A DNA stretch of 64,000 bases from assembly GCA_026182355.1 (NCBI GenBank), contig JAPFBL010000007.1, forward strand, positions 1,054,001 to 1,118,000, given 5' to 3'. This document shows, piece after piece, positions 1 through 9,760 of this stretch; position 1 is the stretch's first letter, and every line of letters begins with the position of its first letter. The stretch comes from Hermatobates lingyangjiaoensis (taxonomy: Eukaryota; Arthropoda; Insecta; Hemiptera; Hermatobatidae). The notes under the pieces are model-generated. The model worked only from the letters and a program-made list of their open reading frames with translations. It ran no database searches and was not told the DNA's origin. The position numbers and the translations under genes are program-made.

Positions 1-684
1 TACAAACTTTGAGGTCGGTGGTGTTAAAGTGAAGCTGAAAATGTGAAACGTTGATGGTTTCTCTCTGGCCAAATAGCTAGGCCATGCACTTCTCGTGTGA
101 CAGTTCGTCTGGATATCACTATCCAGAAGAATCCATGGTCATGTCAGCGGTTCATGATTTTCATGAAAATCAATTCTTGTTTTGATTTGATGTTGCAAGT
201 GCATAACATTTGTAATGCTATAGATCAAACTTGATTGTGGGCACTATAAATTATGCTATAATTAACTATTCTTAACCTTATTAAAATATTGTATAACGTT
301 AATATTGTATTATATTATTATTATTATATTACAATAATAATATGAAATATTGTATAACCTTATTAAAATATTAAAAAATCGTATCATTATCTTTAAATTT
401 CACCTCGTTTGTTAAAATTATATGAAACTTCATCTACAGAAGTTACTGAAAAAATAAATAATTATGAAAGACTTAAAAAGAAGTATATGATTCTATAATG
501 CTTTATTTATATTTGCAAACCAGGACAAGGCTATTAGCTAATTAGTAAATAATGAAATAATATTAATGAATCTACAGTTTTATTTATCTATAGAATCTAT
601 GATTTATTAACTATTTAAACAAATATGGCATGTGTATTTATTTGTGCCAAGTATGCTTTGTCTATAACTGTCGTTAACTTTCAG
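1..684. other. Claspin intron, no recognised exon
   Basis: This stretch ends in a clear acceptor (TTTCAG at 679-684) and so is the intron upstream of the first claspin exon in the window. It is very AT-rich, with short ATT/TTA-rich runs around 300-370. I see no earlier claspin exon in it. Confidence 0.6.
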
Positions 685-809
685 GTGATATCAATTTATT
701 GAAGGAAAACTTCGGTTCAGACAATGGTGACTCAGGACCAGAGGAAGAAGAGGACCAAGAGTGGAGGAAAGAGAGGCTGGAACGGGAAGCATTTCTTAGC
801 AAGAACAAG
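685..809 (+). CDS. CLSPN: Claspin, internal exon near the C-terminus
   Basis: Claspin is the nuclear adaptor that lets ATR phosphorylate and activate Chk1 at stalled forks. This exon starts after TTTCAG and ends AAG before GTCAGC. It has two bases of a split codon and then 41 codons. The product is very acidic (EEEEDQ) and leads into WRKERLEREAF, which matches the conserved EQWRKERFEREQW segment of vertebrate claspin near its C-terminus. The reading frame continues without a break into the next three plus-strand exons. Upstream exons lie left of the window. Identification rests on remembered family sequence, and the shared segment is short but specific. Confidence 0.85.
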
Positions 810-1258
810 GTCAGCCTTTTTTGTTGATCTTTGAGTCAATGGATCTTAAAAACTAAAATATCGGAGTTCATGTTGAATTCCAAGATTTTTATTATAAAAT
901 ATTTTGTATATATTTATTTATTAATTAACTTATCATTTTAATTTATTTTATTTACTTCATTAATTTTTCTGGGCAATTCAATTTTATTGTTTATGGAAAA
1001 TATTTTTCATTATTGTTTTTTCTTCTTCAGCCATTTCTAGTACAATTTTAGTTTTTGTTGTTGCTAACCTGGGACATATTCTAGAAGCTGTTTCGTTGGC
1101 TTTCGTCTTCTCGATTTACCACTTCCTTAAAAAGGTGGAACGTTAAAAGGGTTAAAATATTGAAAGTGAATTCTAGTGTAGTTTTCATTCCTGTTTCTGT
1201 ATGTTTTCGAAGTATATATATATATATAAAGATTCCACATAAACACGTGAAATAACAA

Positions 1259-1532
1259 TCAATGATCTAACCACAATATGAAATGGAAAAGAAGACTAAG
1301 ATCTTTCAACCGTAACAGGCGTTCTTCGTTAGAGTCAAAAACCCAACTGAAACACTAGATGCAGAAAACATCTGTTGAGGGGTTGGGAAGAGTTCACTCT
1401 TCTCAACCCCTCACCAAATGTTTTCTGCATCTAGTGTTTCAGTTGGGTTTTTGACTCTGACGAAGACCACTTTGTTACGGTTGAAAGATCTTAGTCTTGA
1501 TTTCCCATTTCATATTGTGGTTTGATCATTGA
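1259..1532. repeat. Long foldback of PLE-type terminal repeat, family A
   Basis: The two halves are near-perfect inverted copies (about 1259-1392 and 1400-1532) with a tiny loop near 1396. The outer ends are TCAATGATC and GATCATTGA, and the whole lies between two (TA)n arrays. A one-sided extension at 1229-1258 (TTCCACATAAACACGTGAAA-like) recurs next to other copies. The same arm sequence recurs at 33.7, 48.7, 53.1 and 53.8 kb. Each arm holds a hammerhead-like motif. The left-arm copy (minus, 1336-1294) has CTAACGA, a change at an invariant G. Confidence 0.8.
1453..1496 (+). ncRNA. Hammerhead-ribozyme-like motif, family A
   Basis: Read 5' to 3': GACT (stem I), CTGACGA (core), a weak hairpin with ACC pairing to GGT (stem II), then GAA and the palindrome AGATCT. 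A single T at the expected cleavage-site position follows, then AGTC, which pairs with GACT. All invariant core positions of a type I hammerhead are present. The palindrome would make stem III only between two RNA copies, as proposed for the minimal hammerheads of Penelope-like elements. Activity is inferred, not shown. Confidence 0.5.
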
Positions 1533-2133
1533 TATATATATATATAAACATATAAACTAGATTCACAAAAGAACACACATAAAAGAAATAAAGGAAGGAT
1601 AAAGAAGGAAGGAAAAGAGAGATAATAAAGAGAATCACTTCGAAGACAGGCGACGACTGAAGTAATTTCTTTCAAGAGACACTCTACCATATCAGTGTAG
1701 CCAACTTACGGAGGGAGGATAGACAAGGATAAAACTAAATAATGATCATAAATGACTACAAATAAGGAAAGAAATATATCATTTATATAAGAAAAGTAAT
1801 AAAAAATGAAATATTAGAACAAATGAATAAGGAACAAAACGTTTTATTAAAAGTACTAAAAAAATAATCATTAAAAATTGAAATTAACTTGAAGAGCAGA
1901 TCTACCTCCGAGAAGACAAAAGATTCTTCTTATCTCTAAATGATTTTAGTGACAGTATCATAAATCCGCCTAAGAACCTGACACGGAAACAGCCATCGAA
2001 ACTGAGTCCGTTAGAACTGCCATGAATGATAACGGCAAGGTCTCTGCGCTTACCAACGAAACATCTGTGATTTTTAATATGGAAGCTTAGCTTTGTAAGA
2101 GCCAAACCCACATAAAAAGCATCGTATATATAT

Positions 2134-2300
2134 TTATTGGTCCCCAACCGTCGCTTCGCAAGTCCTCTTGGCGTCCCTATTGCTTCCCTCCTGATGACGG
2201 TTAAACCGAAAATTAGAGACTGTAAATGTGTTTTACCTATTTACTGTTTATCCTGAAACGTTTGTTCTTCTTTTGGGATCATTTCCTTGATGAGACCATA
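2134..2300 (+). repeat. Dispersed repeat family C, copy 1
   Basis: About 165 bp are shared with 63778-63940. Common blocks are CCAACCGTCGCTTC, TGACGGTT, AACCGAAAATTAGAGAC, an AAACGTTTG-type block and TTTTGG..TC near the end. Both copies finish in a (TA)n stretch. The placement next to TA arrays and the internal hammerhead-like motif match the PLE-type repeats here, so this is probably another PLE terminal repeat. Confidence 0.7.
2188..2218 (+). ncRNA. Hammerhead-ribozyme-like motif, family C
   Basis: Only 31 bases: CTC (stem I), CTGATGA (perfect core), CGGTTAAACC (short stem II, GGT with ACC), GAA, palindrome AATT, A at the cleavage position, then GAG closing stem I. The core and order match a minimal dimer-type hammerhead. 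Stem II is short and its closing pair is a C-C mismatch, so activity is uncertain. Confidence 0.4.
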
Positions 2301-2690
2301 TATATATCTAAAAGCCTAACAAGAAAAATGCTTAGAAAAAGAATTGACAGTTTAGTTGAATATTTCGGCATCCATTATCGTCAAGAGAAGAAGTAGTCGG
2401 GTAGAGGTACCGACTGTTAGTCAACTGGTTCGTTACACCAATTTTTGTTGCAACCAAGTAAAGAAGAAGGAGATGAGATATGAAGACGATATGGAACAAT
2501 AAATAAAAATACGGATATATCATGGATGCTAAAAAAATTAGGTAATCTAATTATAAAAAAATAAAATAAGAAACTTCAATGAAGTTCTGTTTCTGGAGTT
2601 TTTGCTCCTGAAGATGATGCAGTGCCGAGGTTATTGAGAAACGTGAGTTTGTCTTTTTGTGTTTTTGATTTTTGGTGTAATCTTATAATG

Positions 2691-3151
2691 CAAAGTTGGG
2701 CAACCTTTTTGAGAGTGTATGCCAAAATCAGTCAAGTCTCTGACACAAACTTTTTCCACGTGTCAGCTATTTTTTTTTAGAACATATTTGGTATCTCTTA
2801 AGAACTTTTTAAATGAATAAATAATAAATTACCTCAGTGCAGTAAAACATAGTATAAAAAAACAGGAAAAACATTTATTAACCTTTTAAAAAAAGAAAGT
2901 AACCATGACAACAAGATCAACTTGATTTTCTTGAGACCTCTTTAGCTTCGTAGACTTAAACCTCTTCACCACCAGGACTTACATATACTGTCATGGCTGA
3001 AAGCTTATACCCCAAAGAAAGCAGTTTTTTTTTCTGTGCTTAGGGTAACATGTGTTTGCATTTGTGCTAAGGGTAATCTGTGTTCTTGCGTGCCAGAGAT
3101 AAGTCATCGGCGTACCAAGTTTGGCACGCGTGCCTTGGGTTGCCCACCCCG
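2691..3151. mobile_element. hAT-type non-autonomous DNA transposon
   Basis: The left end CAAAGTTGGGCAACC and the right end GGTTGCCCACCCCG are terminal inverted repeats sharing GGGCAACC and the TGGGC core typical of hAT ends. The flanks TTATAATG and ATATAATG look like an 8-bp target duplication with one difference. There is no transposase inside. Internal GTATGCCAAAA and TTTGGCACGCG are a second, subterminal inverted pair. Confidence 0.7.
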
Positions 3152-3228
3152 ATATAATGTATATATATATATATGTATGTACATGGATCAGTGTTTTTTT
3201 TTTGTATGTATTTGATATCTAATTTTAG

Positions 3229-3363
3229 ATCAAAGATATTGCAGAAGATGAAGAAGATTTAATTGAAGAGGAAGAAAGCAGAAGAAAAGTCCTGCCCATT
3301 CCGCCTCCTCCAGGCCTTATTCCTCCGGCGTCTCCTGACCCTAAGCAATCATTCAAACTTCTT
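3229..3363 (+). CDS. CLSPN: Claspin, exon with acidic and proline-rich segment
   Basis: Exactly 45 codons between TTTTAG and CTT before GTAAGT, phase 0 at both ends. The product begins IKDIAEDEEDLIEEEESRR, equivalent to the acidic ITAEEEEEIGED segment that follows the WRKERFERE block in vertebrate claspin. It continues with a proline-rich run (PIPPPPGLIPPASP) not seen in the vertebrate protein as I recall it, and ends KQSFKLL. It is probably an unstructured linker. Confidence 0.8.
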
Positions 3364-5689
3364 GTAAGTACTATTTAAACAACAGGTTGAATCCATTTCT
3401 TTAATGTAAACTATACATTTTGCCAAATATTTTTGGTAAGAATTCTGTAACTATTTTACAGAATTCTGTAACTGGGTGAACCCAGTTTGTACTTCACCGT
3501 GCTTTACAGAAAGCACTACTTCAGTAAACTTGTAAATGGCGTGTACTTGTATTGATGTATCATTTTAAGAGGTATATAGTGTCAAAAAAATCACCTGTAA
3601 GTACTTACGATTCATTCACTTGGAATTCATTTCCTGAAATCCATTCTCAACTTAAGACAGCATTATCAAATTTTAATGCATTTTACTTGACTTTTCCCAG
3701 TAATGAATTGATTTACTTTTCCCAGTAAAAAGTAAGTTTCAGATGTATGAGAAATCTATAGCATAAGCTATTTATTGTATAGTCCATAATCTGTTCAGCA
3801 GGTAAAACTGTGAATAATTTGATAAAATGTTTTGGAGCAGAATTTAATTAAAAATGGTAATTAAATTAATCAAAACAATTTTACATTGCAATGGCAAATA
3901 AGTAAAATAGCAAATCTTGAAACTTAATAGATTAATATTTTTATAGCAAAGTTCTTCCTCTATTAAAAACAATCCAAATTTGCTAAACATTTATTAAACT
4001 TCTCCTGCACATGCTAAAAAAACTGTTTCTTCCTTAGAAATTTTAGTTTATTTTTTTTTTACTGGTTTTATACCAGTGATGGAGAACGTAACAGTCAGAG
4101 ACCTCACTGTCAGAGACGGACCTGAAATCATTTTGGGTGACACGCATTGATAGGGTCAAAGAATTATATTTTTCTCTCGAAGTGGCCAGAGTTTAGCATG
4201 ACTGCAATAATATTACTGCTCTCGTTACTCATGGGTAATAATGTACTTGTAAAGTTCGATGTAAAATATTATACTCTATATAAACTATAGAGTATGGTTT
4301 ATAAATAGAGTATATATTCATACTAGAGTAAATACCACACAATTACGGATTGCACAACTAATGAGAGTATATAATCTTTGTATACTCTATAAAGTATAGT
4401 GATGATGAAAGGAATATAGTTTGAAAGTTATCGTGATTTACAGGTTTCGAGGCCGCTGAAGCCATATTTGGCGTTGTTATCTTTCTATGAATGCGAGGTT
4501 GTCTATTATTAATTTTTAAATCGAACCATTTAATAATAATAATATTTGGTGGGTATGTAGTTTTTAGTGCCGCAAACAACTTCATTGAATTTGGGTAATA
4601 TATAAAAATAAGAAAGTACTTCATGTAGATACAGGTAACTTATCTGTTCATCTGGTAGTTCTAGAAAACTTACATTTCTTATTAATATTGTTTGATAATA
4701 TATCATGGAAATTATATTTATTGCATGGAAATTATGTCATGAATAATAGCTTTGAAAATTTCGAGAATTTTTCCCATGTAATGAGAGCAATCTCCCTACT
4801 TGTGGGATTTGTTTAACTTCGAATTTTTTTTGTCAGAATCCAACAGAGAAATTTATTGAACTTAATTTTTTTTTCAAATAAAATCATTCAATGAATTAAT
4901 GTAATTGCTGTCGAGTATAACATACTGAACATTAGATCATAAGAAGAATATATTGGTGCACTATGGAATGTTGTTGAATGAGGTGTTTCTTTTACACCTA
5001 ACCTTGGGGCCTCGAGTCGATTGAAGTATTGTTCTACTCGTCAGTCTGAATTGATGAAATACAATGAGAATTGTTAGTTTTATGACTTATCTTTAGACCT
5101 GCCAATATTATCACAAAGCATAGTAACGCTTAACACAACTATACTGCTCTTTTATATCAACAGGTCATTTTGGCTGGAACAAAAGCAGTCCCGTTTCAAA
5201 GAACATATTTCCTAATCAGGAGATTGTAATTATAAAATTAATTTCATTAGTACTCAACAACCAAATATTAAAATTAACACGTACAAAATATTTTTAAATA
5301 CATTAATGGGCAACTAAAAAAATTATGTTTAAAAAAAAGGAAATAATTCCTGTATTGCTATATATATTCTCTGTATTAACAGTGATTAAAATTAATGCAT
5401 ATGCAATGAAATTCAGTCGATTGCTGTAACTTTTTTTTTCATAAAACTTTTATTTGGAGGAGAAAATATCACAATAAAGCAAATTGTCCCCAAAAGATGT
5501 ATACTTGTGTTGATCATAGACGATGAGAGCGAAGGATGAATTTGTTTGACTAATCCTACATGACGAGCTTTGAAACATCAATACTAATTCCTACTCGTAT
5601 TTTGACGAAACAAAGTCCAAATTTTGAAATACATATTGCTGCCCCTCGAAAGTATTTGTTAAGTAAGCATGATTTTGTTTTTTTTTCAG
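3364..5689 (+). other. Claspin intron
   Basis: Donor GTAAGT, acceptor TTTTTTCAG. A copy of dispersed repeat R3 lies at 4326-4366 (minus) and a small hAT-like relic (CCAGTGATGGAGAACG) near 4074-4160. The rest is AT-rich with no supportable gene. Confidence 0.65.
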
Positions 5690-5839
5690 AACAAGAGAGG
5701 TTCATTTCTGTGTCGAAGTGAAAAGATGTTGGCCCGACTGGCGGGAATAGTTGCCCTTCCTCAGGCGGAGACGTCCAGCTGTAGGAACAACAGGAGCATG
5801 GCCTTTGCGGCTGTTTCGCCCTCCGAGAATAAAGTACAG
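5690..5839 (+). CDS. CLSPN: Claspin, conserved C-terminal exon
   Basis: Fifty codons in phase 0, from TTTTTTCAG to CAG before GTAGAT. The product begins NKRGSFLCRSEKMLARLAGI and later reads NNRSMAFAAVSPSENKVQ. It parallels the vertebrate C-terminal segment with the pattern GSLL-x-x-x-x-LQKLA followed by NSRNFVFHTLSP. This exon gives the strongest claspin match of the four. GC content rises sharply against the neighbouring introns, as expected of coding DNA. Confidence 0.85.
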
Positions 5840-6281
5840 GTAGATGTCAAGGTTTTGGTCTGACTCCATTGATTACATAGCATGATTAGTGGCACTCTTA
5901 ATTAAACTAATTTCCACAAGTTTCATGAATTACAACGCATTTCGAACACTTAGTGTTCTACTTGTTGCATCTAAATGCAAATTTCAAATGACTTATAGTG
6001 AATTAATGAAAATACGGTCATATGTATCCTTTAGCTTGCTGATATGGCTATGATTGCTTTAAAGCATTTTAACTGATATATCTCCTTGTAATTTGCATTT
6101 TAGATGTAACCTGGAGAAGGACACTAAATTTTTGAAACTCGTTTATATTTGAAACAGCTTATTTGATGAGGAGATGATTTTATTTTAATTACTAATTATA
6201 TGATTGTTTATTTTAAAAATAAATTTTTGATGGTGATTATATTTTTCGTTTACTAATAAGATATGTTAATTTTTTTTTTAG
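5840..6281 (+). other. Last claspin intron
   Basis: Starts GTAGAT and ends in a T-run plus TTTTAG. About 440 bp, AT-rich, with nothing else recognised. Confidence 0.75.
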
Positions 6282-6413
6282 AAAGAAAAAAGAAAGGCAG
6301 ATGAAGGATCATGTACAAAAAATGTAAAAAAGCTTAAAATTAATAATCCGGTACAACGACGCTTAGGTCTTAGTGCCTTGGATAAACTCAGAGAAATAGA
6401 CAATGTGTTGTAG
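6282..6413 (+). CDS. CLSPN: Claspin, terminal exon with stop
   Basis: Forty-three codons and TAG at 6411-6413. The start is very basic (KEKRKADEG, then KNVKKLKINN). It ends RRLGLSALDKLREIDNVL. The vertebrate protein ends similarly with a KKRG/KHLK basic stretch and a short hydrophobic tail. The basic run could act as a nuclear localisation or DNA-contact segment, which is inference. The frame is continuous from the previous exon at the CAG|AAA junction. Confidence 0.8.
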   Translation, partial: KEKRKADEGSCTKNVKKLKINNPVQRRLGLSALDKLREIDNVL

Positions 6414-6804
6414 AGTGATTTCACAAGGTCAATTGCTGTCATTGTCACAGCTGTGACGTAACAATGTCCTGTGTCAAGCCACAATACTTGTCAACACTGT
6501 TCCACAGATCATTAGTTCCATTTTTTTTCCTTTTCAAGTGTTGAATAACAAAAGAAGTTTCCAAGTTTTGTAATTTATATTACTGCAAAAATTATTGGAC
6601 CTTACAAATATATATTTTACGGCACTGTTGAATTTCAAGAACTCCATACCATAAACATAACACATAGGGCTCTCGTTCCACAAACTCCTTTTTAACTTTG
6701 AAATGAATATTCGCCTTCTTGTCCTTGAACCTGTATCTAATTTAAGGCATTTAATTCCGCGTAAGTGCAAATAAGAGGTTTGTAATTATATTCAATTGTA
6801 AAGG

Positions 6805-6810
6805 AATAAA
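6805..6810 (+). terminator. Candidate claspin poly(A) signal
   Basis: First AATAAA after the claspin stop, about 390 bp downstream, which would give a short 3' UTR (6414 to about 6830). A second possible signal is at about 7527-7533 (AATAAAATAAA). Which one is used cannot be told here. Confidence 0.4.
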
Positions 6811-7990
6811 CAATAATTTATAAAAATATAACTTCATTTCATTAAGCTAATTATTATGTAACATGTATTAATGAATTTCATATCATTATTTATTAGGCAC
6901 TGAAATAATTATTTTGTATATGGAAATGTACATAAGTTATCGTTCACTGTGAAGTTACCTAGTTTTAGATGTTCTTAATTTTATTGTTAAAAGAAATTAA
7001 AATGTCAAAAGTTAATTTTTCTATTTTCATTAGCCATTTAAAGATTTAAAAGTTATTACATATAATAAGAGCATAAAACCAAAAATTAATGTTTTCAACA
7101 TTTAAAAATATCTCTTATCAAAGTAGTACTTCACATAAACTTAACTGGAATTGTAAATTCCTGAGGATGATTAGTATTCTGTACTTTATAAATTCATTGA
7201 AATTCCAGCTTTTAATAGATGCTTGCCATTCCAGTTTTCTTCTTCTAAAAGGTTTGACTTTTGAAAATGTAATTTCTATTACACACTTTAGAAACAAACA
7301 ATCTGTGTTGTTTAACCAAAGCTGTGACCTTGATTCCTTATCTGAATAATCTTATTTTACCACGAATATTAACGGTTGGAGCTAAATAGATGAAAGAAAT
7401 TCAAAATTTCCTTTGAATGGTCCTAATGTCAACTTTAAAATTGTCTTTATGTATGTTATAAATGCATTATGATATTAAAATGTATAGTTGGTTATGTGAA
7501 ACAGTGTATAATCACTTTTGAAACAATAAAATAAAGTTCATCTATGTTCAGAACAATGGTAACTGTAGTTATCATAACACATGATAAATTGAGTAATTAT
7601 TTTATTAAAAAAATGTTTCTGGTACGTTTTTTAAAAAAAATAAAATATGAAAACTAATTGTACTATGTAAATGGACTCAAATCATGTAAATTGAACTCTC
7701 AGTCTTCTAACTGATATTACTGCATTCTGACAGATAACCTCAATTACAAAAATATACTTTCAAATAAATATATTACAAATACAGTCGAACTTGTTAAATT
7801 TGAAGGTGAAGGGACCAGTGAAAAGCAAGATTGTTCTATGAATTGTTTGTTATGTCGAAGAGCGCAGCTTTATGTTGTAATATAAAAACAAAGAAATAAT
7901 TAGTTGAGTAAATAGTAGTTATTTTTTTTTACAAACTTTAAATGTACATGTGCATAACGTGAGTTCATAATAAACACAAGAAAAGAAAGC

Positions 7991-8143
7991 CAACGTCTAA
8001 ACCACATTGAGAAATTTAAAAATTGGACTAAGATCTTTCGACCTGGTCTTTCACGGCTCGAGTATGACTCCGATGAGGACCAGTTAATTTTGTCGGAAAG
8101 ATCTTAATCCCATTCCGACTTTGTCGCAGTGATATAGACGTTG
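7991..8143. repeat. Family B PLE-type short foldback
   Basis: Ends are CAACGTCTA and TAGACGTTG in inverse orientation. GACTAAGATCTTTC on the left mirrors GAAAGATCTTAATC on the right. The centre holds CCGATGA GGACC at 8070-8081 and GAAAGATCT at 8096-8104, a hammerhead-like core with one core change. The same layout recurs at 34060-34220, with relics at 33.2 and 38.6 kb. Confidence 0.65.
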
Positions 8144-9084
8144 ATGTATGCACATCTACATATCTTTACTATAAATATTGCTACATATATGTGTGACCTG
8201 AGTGGCTGGAGCTTATTGGTTTTTCTGTAACTTCACACATGACTTTCTTATATTTAAACACAATTACACTTTGAAAAGTATTTATTCAATATGAAATTCA
8301 ATGGGCCGAAAAAAACTTCGAATTACCAAGTTCCGTTGTATATACTTATATTGAAGTAGCAAATGTGTACATAATAGAGAGATTGGAACAGCTTAGTCGA
8401 GTCATTTGTAACATAGGTGAGTTACTGAATTTCTGACATATTGTTTAATATTGTAAATAATATACATAATTTTGTAAATAAGTGTAGACTCTTCATATTT
8501 GTCAAGGAATGGACTTGTTAATGTTATTTAACTTGTAAATATATTTAATTAAATGTTACGATATTTTATTTTTGAACTATATTAAAAACCTTTAAAATGA
8601 ACAAAAGAGAAGTTAGTTTTCATTTGTCCTATAATTTTTTAACTCCTTACGCCACCTGGTAAGAGAATTATAAATGTTTAAAACGCATTCTCTTTCATAT
8701 GTTATAAATTACTGATATCTGTGAGTTATATAATTCTTTTGAGATACGTAGTACTGGTGACAACCGGTAAGTATAATGTAAGTATGAAAGGAATGTCATC
8801 CTCGGAAAACATACGAAGAGTATGACCAAGGGTTATTGGTTGATGAAGTTTGTTTATTATCAAGGGAAGTATAGCTGACTGTGTTTTTCCCTGTTCTCTC
8901 ATTTTCCCCTCTCACCTATTATATTAACTGTTATGTGAATGTTACAATGCAAACAATTGAAAAAGTTTATTTTAAAGTTAAAAAAAAGACTTCTGTTATC
9001 TTAGAAGATCACTTAAAGATTTGTAACTACAAAATTGTCTTCTTCGAAAAATGTTACACAAATAAACACTTTTAAATTTGTGTT

Positions 9085-9760
9085 AACACCGTGACATTTT
9101 TACTTTACCGTAAGTAAAGTATGTAATCATGATAGTAGTATATGATTTGATGGATTTACATGTTTTGAGGTCCTAAAAATTTGACGTTTTTTCGATGATT
9201 TCTTTGTGTATGTGGGTGGGTGTGAATTCAAAATTTTGTCAGAACGCTACAGACCACACCATTTGATGGTTCAAATTCATATTTTACACAAATATGGGAC
9301 TTATAATATAGATGTGCCACATTGTTTTTGGCGAAATTAAATCATGGAAAAGTCACTTTTTTCCATAAATTGTGATTTTAGACTGTTTCCTCCTAAACTA
9401 TTAAGTCTTGACTTCTAGTCTTGAAAATTTGGGATTATTATGGAACCGATAATAGGATAATCTGGTAAAAAAACTCAGACTTTTAAGACGACCAGAAAGA
9501 TTATTTCTTCAATAAAATGTAAATATTTTGACTAGTGATTGGTTCTGAAAGTTTGTGGGCACAATATAAGTTGCACCGTTTGTCGGATCAAAATGAAATT
9601 TACCTAAAAATAGCACCTTATGAGAGGATGAGCTGAAAAATTTTTTTTTTTTAAATATAACATGGATATAGGTAGCAGCGTTACGGTCCACTTTATGATT
9701 TCGGGAAATGATTTTTGAGGCTAAAGGGTTGATTATAGAACAAAAAAATTTTGTCAAAAT
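9085..9760 (+). repeat. Dispersed repeat R1, copy 1
   Basis: Begins near TACTTTACCGTAAGTAAAGT. It shares ordered blocks with 49566-50010 (same strand) and 62550-62935 (opposite strand): TTACATGTTTTGAGGTCC, TTTTTTCGATGAT, a GTGTGGGTGGGTG stretch, TTTGATGG, ATTTTACACAAA and TTTCTCCTAAACT-like. After 9500 a second, more decayed unit appears to follow. No protein is visible, and the class is unknown. Confidence 0.7.

Larger units (their letters stand above)
810..3228 (+). other. Claspin intron carrying several repeats
   Basis: Bounded by a GT donor at 810 and TTTTAG acceptor at 3223-3228. It holds a long foldback (1259-1532), a second dispersed repeat (2134-2300) and a hAT-type non-autonomous element (2691-3151). 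It also holds (TA)n arrays at 1213-1228, 1532-1547 and about 3162-3173. The remaining sequence is AT-rich with no recognisable gene. Confidence 0.7.

Noticed and set aside
1902..2147. An 81-codon minus frame
   Set aside because: It overlaps intronic and repeat sequence with no similarity to known proteins.
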